64,000 nucleotides of DNA from DASSBQ01 sp040981125. Its GTDB lineage: Bacteria > Nitrospirota > Nitrospiria > Nitrospirales > Nitrospiraceae. The notes beneath the pieces were generated by a model. The model was not told where the DNA came from. It worked only from the letters and a program-made list of their open reading frames with translations, and made no database searches. Made by a program: the position numbers and the translations under genes. Location: contig JANRMQ010000013.1 in NCBI GenBank assembly GCA_040981125.1, positions 53,438-117,437 on the forward strand, written 5' to 3'. Numbering within the stretch: position 1 is the first letter of the stretch; every line of letters starts with the position of its first letter. Positions 34,697 to 43,197 of this stretch are shown here, piece by piece.

Positions 34697-35563
34697 ATGG
34701 ACAATCAACTATCTATGCTGCAAATGGGACAACGGGTCCTGGCCTCGGAGCCGCACGTGGCCGGGCGGCGGACCGACAGAGAGGCGACCGCGGTGGCGAG
34801 TCTAGAGATCAACGCCAAAATCCGCGTGCGCAACCTGGACTTTTTTTACACCGCCCGCCAAGCGTTGTTTCATGTGACGATGACGGTCCGCTCGAATACG
34901 GTCACGGCGTTTATCGGTCCGTCCGGATGCGGCAAATCCACGTTGCTGCGATGCCTGAACCGCCTGAATGATCTGGTCGAAGGCGCCCGCCTGACGGGCC
35001 GCATCGAACTGGACGGCACCAACGTGTATGACGCCGGGGTCGACGTCAATGCCCTGCGCAAGCGGGTCGGGATGGTGTTTCAGAAATCCAATCCGTTTCC
35101 GAAATCCATCTACGACAATGTGGCCTATGGCCCTCGCCTGCACGGGGTCCGCGGGAGAAGCATCCTCGACGATTTGGTCATGACGAGCCTTCAGGGCGCC
35201 GGCCTCTGGGACGAAGTCAAAGATCGGCTCTCTCACAGCGCCGTGGGCCTCTCCGGCGGACAGCAGCAGCGGCTCTGCATCGCGCGTGCGCTGGCCGTGC
35301 AACCGGATGTCATTCTGATGGATGAGCCCTGCTCCGCCCTGGATCCGATTGCGACGGCGAAGATCGAAGAATTAATTTTCACGTTGAAGAATAAGTACAC
35401 CGTGGTCATCGTCACGCACAACATGCAACAGGCGGCGCGGGTGTCGGACCAATGCGGCTTTTTTCTCATGGGCGAGTTGATCGAGTTCGGCGACACCAAG
35501 ACCCTGTTCACGACGCCACGGGACAAGAGAACAGAAGATTACATTACCGGCCGGTTCGGATGA
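34697..35563 (+). CDS. pstB: Phosphate ABC ATPase PstB
   Basis: The 288-residue protein has Walker A GPSGCGKST, the Q-loop in MVFQKSNPFPKSIYDNVAYG, the signature LSGGQQQRLCIARAL, Walker B VILMDEPCSALDP and the switch His in VTHNMQQ. It hydrolyses ATP to drive PstCA. ATG 34697 has a TGGAG site; the frame extends up to overlap the pstA stop, suggesting coupling. It has about 40 extra N-terminal residues before the usual start of the fold. Confidence 0.95.
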   Translation: MDNQLSMLQMGQRVLASEPHVAGRRTDREATAVASLEINAKIRVRNLDFFYTARQALFHVTMTVRSNTVTAFIGPSGCGKSTLLRCLNRLNDLVEGARLTGRIELDGTNVYDAGVDVNALRKRVGMVFQKSNPFPKSIYDNVAYGPRLHGVRGRSILDDLVMTSLQGAGLWDEVKDRLSHSAVGLSGGQQQRLCIARALAVQPDVILMDEPCSALDPIATAKIEELIFTLKNKYTVVIVTHNMQQAARVSDQCGFFLMGELIEFGDTKTLFTTPRDKRTEDYITGRFG

Positions 35564-35599
35564 ATCCGGCCGCAGGAATCATGAAGGAGGAGCGGCGCC

Positions 35600-36268
35600 A
35601 TGCAGCGGCACTTTGACCAGGAATTAGCCCAACTCAAGGAACAACTCCTTCGCATGGGGTCCGTGGTCGAACGGCAAATCTTCCGCGCCATGCAATCGCT
35701 CGTGGAGCGGGATTCGGACCTGGCGCATGGGGTCGTCGTCCATGATCACGAGGTCAACAGACTCGACGTGGACCTTGACGATGCCTGCATCAAGCTCCTG
35801 GCCCTGCACCAGCCGACCGCCCGCGACTTGCGCTTCATCACCACCGCCATGAAGATTTCGTCCGAATTGGAGCGAATGGGCGACCTCGGCGAAAATATCG
35901 CCCGCCGCGCGCTCGAGCTCAACGAGGAACCGCAGTTGAAGCCCTACATCGATCTTCCGCGGATGGGCGACTGGACCATGCGGATGGTGCAGGAATGCCT
36001 GAACGCCTTCGTGCACAGCGATTCGAAGCTCGCACGCAAAGTCTGCATCGACGACGACTATGTGGATAATCTCAACGAACAGTTGTTTCGCGAATTGCTG
36101 TCCTTCATGCTGGAAAATCCGAGAACCATTACCCGCGCCATCCGCCTCACCTTCGTCGCCAAGTCCTTGGAGCGTATCGCCGACCATGCGACAAACATTG
36201 CCGAGTTGGTGGTCTATATGGTAGAAGGGAAGAATATCCGCCACATCGCGCCGCCCTTGAGCCTCTGA
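35600..36268 (+). CDS. phoU: Phosphate signalling protein PhoU
   Basis: The 222-residue all-helical protein has the two PhoU repeats, each with the metal-cluster motif E-x-x-x-D (ELERMGDLGENIARRALEL in the first, LERIADHATNIAELVVYMV in the second). PhoU couples the Pst transporter to the PhoR kinase and limits phosphate uptake. It follows pstB by 36 bases with GGAGGAG before the ATG. Because no phoR is seen nearby, its partner lies elsewhere. Confidence 0.95.
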   Translation: MQRHFDQELAQLKEQLLRMGSVVERQIFRAMQSLVERDSDLAHGVVVHDHEVNRLDVDLDDACIKLLALHQPTARDLRFITTAMKISSELERMGDLGENIARRALELNEEPQLKPYIDLPRMGDWTMRMVQECLNAFVHSDSKLARKVCIDDDYVDNLNEQLFRELLSFMLENPRTITRAIRLTFVAKSLERIADHATNIAELVVYMVEGKNIRHIAPPLSL

Positions 36269-36322
36269 GGTGCGCGAGACCAAAGCCGGAGGACTTGTTC
36301 AACATCCCGCCAAACGCTGTCG

Positions 36323-37876
36323 ATGCCGAAGCTCGCCGTCCTAGATATCGGGACCAATTCAATCCATATGGTCCTGGCTGAGGTCTATCCTGACTTCACC
36401 TACAAAGTACTCGACCGCTTCAAGGATATAACCCGACTCGGCGACGGCGTGTTTATGTCGCGGCGCCTGTCGAGTCAAGCCATGACGCGCGGCATCGAGG
36501 TCATCAAACACCTGGTGATGCTGGCCCGGAACAAGGGATACGAACGGATTGAAGCGGTGGCGACGAGCGCGGTGCGGGAAGCGCGCAACGGCGGCGAATT
36601 CCTGGATCATGTCGCGCAGCAGACCGGATTAACCACCCGCGTCATCACGGGTGCGGAAGAGGGTCGGCTGATTTTTCTCGGCGTCCGGAACAGCATCGCC
36701 CTGCCCGACCTGCCCACGATGGTCGTCGATATCGGCGGCGGGTCGGTGGAAATGATCGTCGGCAACCGGGACCAGATCTTCCACGTGAAGAGCCTCAAGC
36801 TCGGGGCGATCCGCCTAAAAGATCTCTATTTGACCAAAACCCCGCCGGCGAAGAGCATGCTCAAACAGCTCGAAGCCACCGTGGCGGGCCAACTCAAAAG
36901 CGCGCTGGCGTCCTTCCGGACGAAACGCATCGAGCAGATCATCGTGACATCCGGCATGGCCGCAAACCTCACCGAAGTCATTCACCTCAAGCGCACCGGC
37001 CGTCCGCTTCCCCAGCTGAATCTGGCAAAGATCTCACTCAAGGAAATCACCCAGGTCGAACGCCAACTCGCGCGCTCCACCCTCAAAGCCCGGCTTGCCA
37101 TTCCCGGCTTGGATCCGAAGCGGGTGGACACCCTCCTGCCGACCGCCGTGGTCTTCCGTACGCTGCTTCAGTTGATCCAGAAGGAGGAACTGACCCTCTG
37201 CGACAAGGCGATCCGGGAAGGCTTGATCTACGATTTTATTCAACGGCACCGGGAAGGCATTCAAGCCGAGCATGATATTCCGGACGTGCGGAAGCGGAAT
37301 GTCCTCGCCTTGGCCCGGCGCTGTCATTCCTCCGAAACCCATGCCCTGCATGTGGCCGCCCTTGCGGTACGCCTCTTCGATCAAACAAAATCGCTGCATG
37401 GATATGGACGGCGCGAGCGGGAATGGCTGGAATTTGCCGCGATCCTTCACGACATCGGCTATCTGATCAATCCGCGGCAACATCACAAACATGCCTACTA
37501 TCTCATCAAGCACAGCGATCTCTCCGGCCTGACGGCGGACGAAGTGGACATCATCGCCAACCTGGCCCGCTATCACCGCCGCGCATTGCCGGCGAAGAAA
37601 CATGAAGACTACGCGTCCATGCCGGCCGGCTCTCAGCGGATCGTCAAGGTCTTGGGATCGCTGCTTCGCATCGCCGACGCCTTGGATCGCAGTCAGTTCT
37701 CCGTCGTGCAGGATCTCGACGTCATCTTGGGCAAGACCGTCACCATCCGGTTGCACCTGGCCGGCGAGGCTGAATTGGAGATTTGGGCGGCGCGAGGACG
37801 CGCGAATCTGTTCGAGAGCGTCTTTCAACGTTCCGTGCAGTTCGAAATTGCGGCGCCGAAAGAAGGAGCAGCATGA
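36323..37876 (+). CDS. ppx: Exopolyphosphatase/GppA-family protein with HD-like C-terminus
   Basis: The N-terminal half is the Ppx/GppA fold: LAVLDIGTNSIHMVLAEV, then VATSAVREARNGGEF, VVDIGGGSVEMIVGN and IIVTSGMAANLTEV. The C-terminal part (residues about 325-517) carries an HD motif (AAILHDIGYLINPRQHHKHA). Such enzymes split polyphosphate (Ppx) or pppGpp (GppA). Its place after phoU favours polyphosphate turnover. Its stop overlaps the start of the next gene (ATGA), so they are translated together. Confidence 0.9.
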   Translation: MPKLAVLDIGTNSIHMVLAEVYPDFTYKVLDRFKDITRLGDGVFMSRRLSSQAMTRGIEVIKHLVMLARNKGYERIEAVATSAVREARNGGEFLDHVAQQTGLTTRVITGAEEGRLIFLGVRNSIALPDLPTMVVDIGGGSVEMIVGNRDQIFHVKSLKLGAIRLKDLYLTKTPPAKSMLKQLEATVAGQLKSALASFRTKRIEQIIVTSGMAANLTEVIHLKRTGRPLPQLNLAKISLKEITQVERQLARSTLKARLAIPGLDPKRVDTLLPTAVVFRTLLQLIQKEELTLCDKAIREGLIYDFIQRHREGIQAEHDIPDVRKRNVLALARRCHSSETHALHVAALAVRLFDQTKSLHGYGRREREWLEFAAILHDIGYLINPRQHHKHAYYLIKHSDLSGLTADEVDIIANLARYHRRALPAKKHEDYASMPAGSQRIVKVLGSLLRIADALDRSQFSVVQDLDVILGKTVTIRLHLAGEAELEIWAARGRANLFESVFQRSVQFEIAAPKEGAA

Positions 37877-38631
37877 GCGACGGCGGTCACACCAACCATC
37901 CCATTCAGCAACCGCATCCCTATCCCGGCAAACTGATCATCGTCGAAGGAATCGATGGGTCGGGCAAAAGCACGCAGCTGCTTCTCCTGCAAAAATGGCT
38001 CGAGTCGCGCGAGCATAAGGTGTTTTTCACGGAGTGGAATTCATCCGAACTTGTGCGGGACACCACTAAGAAAGGCAAAAAGAACAAGAGCCTCACGCCG
38101 ACGACCTTCAGCCTGCTCCACGCCACGGATTTCGCCAGCCGGCTGTTTCATGAAATCCTGCCGCCGCTCAAGGCCGGCATGGTCGTGCTCGCCGACCGCT
38201 ATATGTATACGGCATTCGCTCGCGACGTAGTCCGCGGCGTCTCGCCGAGCTGGATCAGAAAGGTCTACGGTTTTGCGATTCGTCCGGACCTGGCGTTTTA
38301 CTTCAAGGTGCCGATCAATGTCGCCGTGTCGCGGCTGCTCGGCGGAACGAGGGCGCAGCTCAAGTTTTATGAGGCCGGGATGGATATGGGCTTCAGCCAA
38401 GACATCAATGACAGCTTTAGAATTTTCCAATCACGCATCCTCACGGAGTACGACAAGATTGTCGATGAATACTCATTGACCGTAATGGATGCGACGCAGG
38501 ACATCGAAACGCAGCAGAGCGCGATGCGCCAGGTGGTTGAACGGGCCCTGGTGAACTACAAACCGAGACGAGGGACGCATGGTCGGCGGACGTTATTTTG
38601 GCGACGGTTTGACATACCTAAATCCGAGTGA
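37873..38631 (+). CDS. Thymidylate kinase-like protein 1
   Basis: The 252-residue P-loop kinase has Walker A GIDGSGKST, the base-binding DRY motif in VLADRYMYTAFARDVVRG, and the family's overall length (about 200) plus extensions at both ends. The C-terminal tail is basic. It starts on the stop of ppx and overlaps the next gene by 53 bases. Location after phoU-ppx, and duplication, suggest a specialised role (nucleotide or polyphosphate metabolism). The normal dTMP kinase function is the default. Confidence 0.78.
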   Translation: MSDGGHTNHPIQQPHPYPGKLIIVEGIDGSGKSTQLLLLQKWLESREHKVFFTEWNSSELVRDTTKKGKKNKSLTPTTFSLLHATDFASRLFHEILPPLKAGMVVLADRYMYTAFARDVVRGVSPSWIRKVYGFAIRPDLAFYFKVPINVAVSRLLGGTRAQLKFYEAGMDMGFSQDINDSFRIFQSRILTEYDKIVDEYSLTVMDATQDIETQQSAMRQVVERALVNYKPRRGTHGRRTLFWRRFDIPKSE

Positions 38632-39304
38632 CCTGAAAGGCCGGTTGATCGCCATTGAAGGCACCGATGGAGTGGGCCGGACAACCCATATTGAATCGCT
38701 ACAAGAATGGCTTGAGGTTCAAGGCTACGGCGTCGTCACGACCGGATGGACCCGCTCGAATTTGATGTCGAAAACGATCGAGATGGCAAAGCAGGGCAAT
38801 ATATTGGATCGCTGGTCTCTCAGTCTGTTGTATGCCACCGATTTTGCCGATCGCTTGGAACACCAAATCATTCCGGCATTGCGTTCCGGTTTCGTCGTCC
38901 TGGCCGACCGCTACATTTATACGGCCTTCGCGAGGGACTATGTCAGGAGCGGAGACCGGAAGTGGATTCGTGAAGTGTTCGGCTATGCGCTGATTCCTGA
39001 TCTCGTGTGTTACTTGAGGATCGATATTGATACGCTGGCGCTCAGAGTCATCGAGAGCAAGGGAATGAATTATTGGGAGTCCGGAATGGACCTTCGGCTC
39101 GGCGCGGACCTCTACGATAGCTTTAAGAAATATCAGGGGCTGCTGATCGAGGAATTCGACAAGATGGCGACCGAATTTCAGTTCGAGGTCATTGACGCGC
39201 GCAAGTCGCCGGACGATATCCAGGCGGAACTCCGCTCCAAGATCCAGCCGCTCTTAATGCAAGATAAGACATTGCAGGCGGCCAAGGCCGCTGTCATCCC
39301 CTAG
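38579..39304 (+). CDS. Thymidylate kinase-like protein 2 with altered Walker A
   Basis: It is homologous to the gene before it along its length (LLYATDFADRLEHQIIPAL, VLADRYIYTAFARDYV against the first copy's LLHATDFASRLFHEILPPL). The Walker A reads GTDGVGRTT, with Arg in place of the catalytic Lys, so ordinary phosphoryl transfer may be weakened or lost. DRY is kept. It may be a regulatory subunit of the first protein or a diverged kinase. GAGGGA precedes the ATG. Confidence 0.78.
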   Translation: MVGGRYFGDGLTYLNPSDLKGRLIAIEGTDGVGRTTHIESLQEWLEVQGYGVVTTGWTRSNLMSKTIEMAKQGNILDRWSLSLLYATDFADRLEHQIIPALRSGFVVLADRYIYTAFARDYVRSGDRKWIREVFGYALIPDLVCYLRIDIDTLALRVIESKGMNYWESGMDLRLGADLYDSFKKYQGLLIEEFDKMATEFQFEVIDARKSPDDIQAELRSKIQPLLMQDKTLQAAKAAVIP

Positions 39305-39421
39305 ACCACTCCGTTGTTCGCATCGTGCCGTTCATGGCTCATATCCGACTTTATCGTTCATTCGTCGTAAAACGTCGGCCGGCTGGAAACAGATAAAGGA
39401 ATAGGCGCACGTTGACGACAG

Positions 39422-39919
39422 TCAGCGCATCGCGCGAAGCTGGCCCGACGTCAGCCACCATTCCAATACTCCCCTCCCCGGCCGCGGCGCTTCGGCGAAT
39501 CGAATCAGGCAAGCTCCCGCTTTTTTGAGCGAGAGGCCGGCGCTCGATTTCCCAAAAATCATCGATCCGGCCGTGTCTCCCAGATGAGGCTCATGTCCCA
39601 CACAGATCACGCAGGCATCGGGGGGCAGCGACGCCAACAATGGAAACAGTTTATCGGGAGGAGAATCCGGCAACAATTCGTCGGCCAGCCGAACAGTCAG
39701 TTTCTGTCGAAACAGATCATGCAGGAGTTTCGCGGTCTCGTGGGCCCGGACGAAGGGACTGGACAGGAGATGCGTCGGCTTGAGCTCGAGTTCAAGTAAT
39801 CCTTCACCTGCTTGCCTGGCCCTCCGGCCGCCCTTCTCTGTCAACGGCCGATCACTCTCGACTCCGTCCCACTCCTCCCGCTCAACCGCGATGCCGTGCC
39901 GAAACAATATGCAATCCAT
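39422..39919 (-). CDS. sixA: SixA-type phosphohistidine phosphatase
   Basis: The 165-residue histidine-phosphatase fold starts CILFRHGIAVEREEW (RHG motif) and contains LTEKGGRRARQAGEGL, LSSPFVRAHETAKLL and VGHEPHLGDTAGSM with the second catalytic His. SixA removes phosphate from His of phosphotransfer proteins. It lies near the phosphate island but on the other strand, with a GTTAAC-type box in the upstream region. Confidence 0.9.
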   Translation of the reverse strand: MDCILFRHGIAVEREEWDGVESDRPLTEKGGRRARQAGEGLLELELKPTHLLSSPFVRAHETAKLLHDLFRQKLTVRLADELLPDSPPDKLFPLLASLPPDACVICVGHEPHLGDTAGSMIFGKSSAGLSLKKAGACLIRFAEAPRPGRGVLEWWLTSGQLRAMR

Positions 39920-40039
39920 GAGACCACCCTTCTTATAGATGTTGCGAGGCGTCTACGATCCCACGACGCAGGTTCCAGGCCACCTCGTCCAGCTCTCGAT
40001 TGTTGAGTTTTGCATAGCTTTTAATTTCTTGGCAAGCGG

Positions 40040-40056
40040 TTTAACCCGATCTTAAG
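40040..40056. promoter_or_regulatory. Candidate Pho box TTTAAC-N5-CTTAAG
   Basis: TTTAAC (40040) and CTTAAG (40051) repeat at 11 bp in the divergent region between sixA (-) and the small gene at 40109 (+). Confidence 0.45.
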
Positions 40057-40108
40057 CCCGATGAACACATCTCGCAATGTACGCCCGTTATACGTCACAA
40101 GGAGAGCC

Positions 40109-40354
40109 ATGCCCCCTCACCCCAACAAACCGGCCGTGCCGGGCAACCTATCGTGGACCCCGAACCTTCCCCTCGTCTCCGGGTGGTATTGGTGGCGCAC
40201 GAGCGGCCGATTTCATGATCCGGTGTATTGGGACGTCTACTATGTCAATGGAGCAGGCTACTTAGGAGAATTACAATGCACGGTATCCGCCATAAGAAAG
40301 CTTCATCCGAACTGTCAATGGGCAGGGCCGATTGGTCCTCCATCGAGCGTTTAG
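40109..40354 (+). CDS. Small unrecognised protein rich in Trp/Tyr
   Basis: The 81-residue product contains PLVSGWYWWRTSGRFHDPVY and WDVYYVNGAGYLGELQ, an aromatic pattern seen in small conserved bacterial proteins whose function is unknown. AAGGAG precedes the ATG closely. It has no signal peptide or membrane helix. Confidence 0.5.
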   Translation: MPPHPNKPAVPGNLSWTPNLPLVSGWYWWRTSGRFHDPVYWDVYYVNGAGYLGELQCTVSAIRKLHPNCQWAGPIGPPSSV

Positions 40355-40383
40355 AAAACGGCCCGTACAGCCGCCGCCGCTTA

Positions 40384-40411
40384 TTTTACGTCTCGTTAAC
40401 CTATTGCTTAT
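40384..40411. promoter_or_regulatory. Candidate Pho box TTTTAC, GTTAAC, GCTTAT
   Basis: Units start at 40384, 40395 and 40406 with an 11-bp step, ending about 60 bases before the DksA/TraR-type gene. Confidence 0.5.
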
Positions 40412-40473
40412 GTCACTGTGCCCGTCACGGCCTACCATGCGTCATGTCCCATTACTTATTAAGAGGTGCCGGA

Positions 40474-40884
40474 ATGGAAATGACCAGCAAACGTAAAGGT
40501 CTTCCGTTGAGAAGTCGAACCAGACAGTTTGAGCGTCTACGGAGGGAACTTCAGAAGACCAGAAGCATCCTACTGGATCAAGCATTCAATGTGCCCCAGC
40601 GATCGAATGACCAAGCTCCAGCAGCGGATCCTATCGACATCGCGACAGACCTGCGTGAGGAGACCGTCGGCGACATCCTCACAGACCGCGTCTATGTGAA
40701 GTTGCAGCAAATTGAGCAGGCGTTGATTCGAATGCGCGACGCCTCCTATGGGATATGCCGCAGTTGCCAGGAAGATATTCCTATTGAACGACTAAAGGTG
40801 CAGCCGGAAACGATCTATTGCGTGGAGTGCAAAGGGCGCAATGAGCACTCATCCCGCTTGCGCGGCAAGCAGATCTGGTCGTAG
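40474..40884 (+). CDS. DksA/TraR-family zinc-finger protein
   Basis: The 136-residue protein has a helical N-terminal region (RQFERLRRELQKTRSILLD) and the C4 zinc finger typical of the family: CRSCQEDIPIERLKVQPETI followed by YCVEC. DksA-type proteins bind RNA polymerase and modulate the stringent response. ATG 40474 is chosen from the AGAGG site. The coiled-coil tip acidic residues typical of DksA (DxxDxA) are not obvious (DIATDL is nearest), so it may be TraR-like. A 12-bp hairpin follows. Confidence 0.82.
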   Translation: MEMTSKRKGLPLRSRTRQFERLRRELQKTRSILLDQAFNVPQRSNDQAPAADPIDIATDLREETVGDILTDRVYVKLQQIEQALIRMRDASYGICRSCQEDIPIERLKVQPETIYCVECKGRNEHSSRLRGKQIWS

Positions 40885-40896
40885 TTCGGAAACCCC

Positions 40897-40931
40897 GACT
40901 CGTTCCTCCCCTATGCCAAGAGGAACGAGTC
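40897..40931 (+). terminator. Strong stem-loop after the DksA/TraR-like gene
   Basis: A perfect 12-bp stem (GACTCGTTCCTC with GAGGAACGAGTC) around an 11-base loop lies 12 bases after the stop codon. Only a weak T-rich stretch follows. Confidence 0.6.
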
Positions 40932-41043
40932 GCCCTCCGCCTTTATTGGCCGTCCGTTCCTACTGCGTCACGCGAGGGATTCGCCACTAGTATCGATGCT
41001 CCCTGCATCGCATGAATGTACAATCGCAGGGCCCGGATCGCAG

Positions 41044-41808
41044 TCATGCCGCGATCCGCTGTCCGATCATCGACCGGCCGAAAAAATGCCTGGCATAGCG
41101 GGATTCAAGTCGCGACAAGGGAAGCAACATCAACAGATCGGCGCTGTTGAACTTCTGATCCCATGCAGGTTTACCGCAGATATAGGCGCCGGCACGAATA
41201 CAACCATTGACGAGAGGAGGCAGGGTCTTCTTGCCTGATTCTGTCGATGATTCGACAGGAAATGGTTCGTAGGGAACGACTCTCCACTCTTCCGGGCTAA
41301 GACAGGTTCTTTGCAGATGCTGATAGACGGTTCTGGCCGTGCCCCCACCATCCTTCGTACTGATGCTCGCGCACCCCATCAGATACGTGAACCCTCTAAG
41401 CATGGCGTACCGGGAAAGGCCGGCCCAAAGAAGCGCCAGCACCGCTCCATGCCGATACTCGGGATGGATGCATAACCGGCCTACTTCGACCAACCGGGGG
41501 CACAGAGGCATCAGGCTCGACAGGTCGAACTCCGTTTGACTGTAGAAGCCGCCGGCATTCCGCGCCTGGATCGAGGTCAAGATGCGGTATGTGCCGACGA
41601 TCAAGGCCCGTTCCGCATCCCGAACAATGAGATGGTCGCAAAAGGGATCAAAGTGATCACGATCGATCGGCTCTTCATCCGCCGCCTGGTAAGCCCCGTA
41701 TTCTTGGGTGAGGACCAAATGACGAAGGCGTTGGGCCTCACGAATCTCTTCATTGGTCTTCGCTATTTCGACCACCAGTGCCTTTCGCTCCATGGTGTCC
41801 AGAATCAT
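41044..41808 (-). CDS. OlsB/hemolysin-like N-acyltransferase (GNAT fold)
   Basis: The 254-residue protein has the ornithine-acyltransferase layout: IREAQRLRHLVLTQEYGA, CDHLIVRDAERALIVGTYRI, LVEVGRLCIHPEYRHGAVLALLWAGLSRY and YLMGCASISTKDGG. OlsB makes lyso-ornithine lipid, a phosphorus-free membrane lipid. ATG 41808 follows GAGGATGG. Ornithine lipids are made under phosphate limitation in many bacteria, and the gene lies close to the phosphate island with a weak phased repeat upstream (41891-41918). No OlsA gene is visible in the window. Confidence 0.7.
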   Translation of the reverse strand: MILDTMERKALVVEIAKTNEEIREAQRLRHLVLTQEYGAYQAADEEPIDRDHFDPFCDHLIVRDAERALIVGTYRILTSIQARNAGGFYSQTEFDLSSLMPLCPRLVEVGRLCIHPEYRHGAVLALLWAGLSRYAMLRGFTYLMGCASISTKDGGGTARTVYQHLQRTCLSPEEWRVVPYEPFPVESSTESGKKTLPPLVNGCIRAGAYICGKPAWDQKFNSADLLMLLPLSRLESRYARHFFGRSMIGQRIAA

Positions 41809-41988
41809 TATGCCATCCTCCTCTTTGGCTCCGAGGTTGTGGATCGATGATGCAATGCCCCTGAGTGTCCAGGATGGATGTAACAAAGAGATTACTGAGC
41901 CTTATGAAAGCTGTTAATTGGCCGGCGTAATCCGGCCTATCTTTGTATTGTTAGGTGTGGGAGCATTCCCATCACCGGGAGAGAATCA

Positions 41989-43095
41989 ATGAGCTTTGAC
42001 GCCTTGCGCCTACTCACCATTGAAAAGGGAATGTGCTACGCCTTGTTGGTCTACGATATCGGCGCAGCCGTAGATCTGGAGGAGGCGGACCGCCGGATCA
42101 CCGCCGTAAAGGAACGGCCCCGTATTCGACATAAACTCCGCGCCCCGCAGCACTTGGAATACCGGCCTGCTCCTCTGCGGGTCATCCAAGAAACCTCGGC
42201 CCTGTCGCTGGGACAGTACATGAGTTCCAGCTGCGACCTTATGCTGTACGATTTCGGAGCCTTCACCGTGACCTATAAGATCCCCGTGACCGGGTCATTC
42301 TCAGGGCTTCTGGAGCTCAGCGAGGTCCTGTACGACAATCAATCCCTTCAATCGGATTCGCAGCAGTGGGTCGAACAGTTTATCGAAGACATTCGCGAAG
42401 CCATCGACAAACCGCACGTCGCCGCGGATGTCGAGGACTATGTCATCTTTCATATCGAAGAAACAAACGCAGCGCAACACCATGTCGTGTGGTCCGCGTT
42501 CGAACAGGAACTGGCTCAGATCCTGCGGTGCGAACGGGCTCCTCTCTCGGAGCAGGAGACGAGAGATGCCGTCTCGCAACGATTGTCGTTCAGAACCGAT
42601 GATATTGCGTTTATCGATTGGAATGCGGCATTTCTCTTTGGACCGGATATGGAGGACGTGCGGGCGGTCTTGGAATTTGCAAACGTCGAATTGCTGGAAA
42701 TGCGCCTTCTGGATCAACAACTCGATCTGGCATTGGATCAGGCGTACGAAGCGCTGGCCAAGAAATCGACCCGTCGATTGTCCCTACCCCAGTCCTATGA
42801 CGCCCGCTCGGACAGGATCGCTCAGATGCAGGTGGACAGCGCCATCTTGTTCGAGCGAGTGGCCAATACGTTGAAGCTCGTGGGCGATCAGTATCTGGCG
42901 CGGGTATATCGACTGATCTCGAGGCGGTTTCACCTGGAAGATTGGGATGCCAGTATTCTCCGAAAGCTCCAGACGCTGGATAGTATTTACGGAAAGACGA
43001 CAGACCGTGCAGCGACGCTGCGCATGGAGGTGCTGGAATGGATCATCGTCGTGTTGATCGCAGTCTCGATCGCCGTGTCATTTCTCCCCCATTAA
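41989..43095 (+). CDS. RMD1/DUF155-like protein with C-terminal membrane anchor
   Basis: The 368-residue protein is mostly soluble alpha/beta with a long helical region. It ends in a membrane helix preceded by a conserved-looking LRMEVLEWIIVVLIAVSIAV, as in the RMD1/Sif (DUF155) family. Other stretches are YDFGAFTVTYKIPV, ERVANTLKLVGDQYLARVYR. Family members in eukaryotes are mitochondrial; bacterial roles are unknown. The family call is by pattern memory and should be treated as tentative. Confidence 0.55.
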   Translation: MSFDALRLLTIEKGMCYALLVYDIGAAVDLEEADRRITAVKERPRIRHKLRAPQHLEYRPAPLRVIQETSALSLGQYMSSSCDLMLYDFGAFTVTYKIPVTGSFSGLLELSEVLYDNQSLQSDSQQWVEQFIEDIREAIDKPHVAADVEDYVIFHIEETNAAQHHVVWSAFEQELAQILRCERAPLSEQETRDAVSQRLSFRTDDIAFIDWNAAFLFGPDMEDVRAVLEFANVELLEMRLLDQQLDLALDQAYEALAKKSTRRLSLPQSYDARSDRIAQMQVDSAILFERVANTLKLVGDQYLARVYRLISRRFHLEDWDASILRKLQTLDSIYGKTTDRAATLRMEVLEWIIVVLIAVSIAVSFLPH

Positions 43096-43197
43096 TCGAC
43101 TGGATTCCCGTCGGCGCGGGATGACGATTGGAAATTCGATGGCCCGGCACGCGACATTCCGATGCCGGCACAGCAAACTCCGCAGACGCTCGCATTC

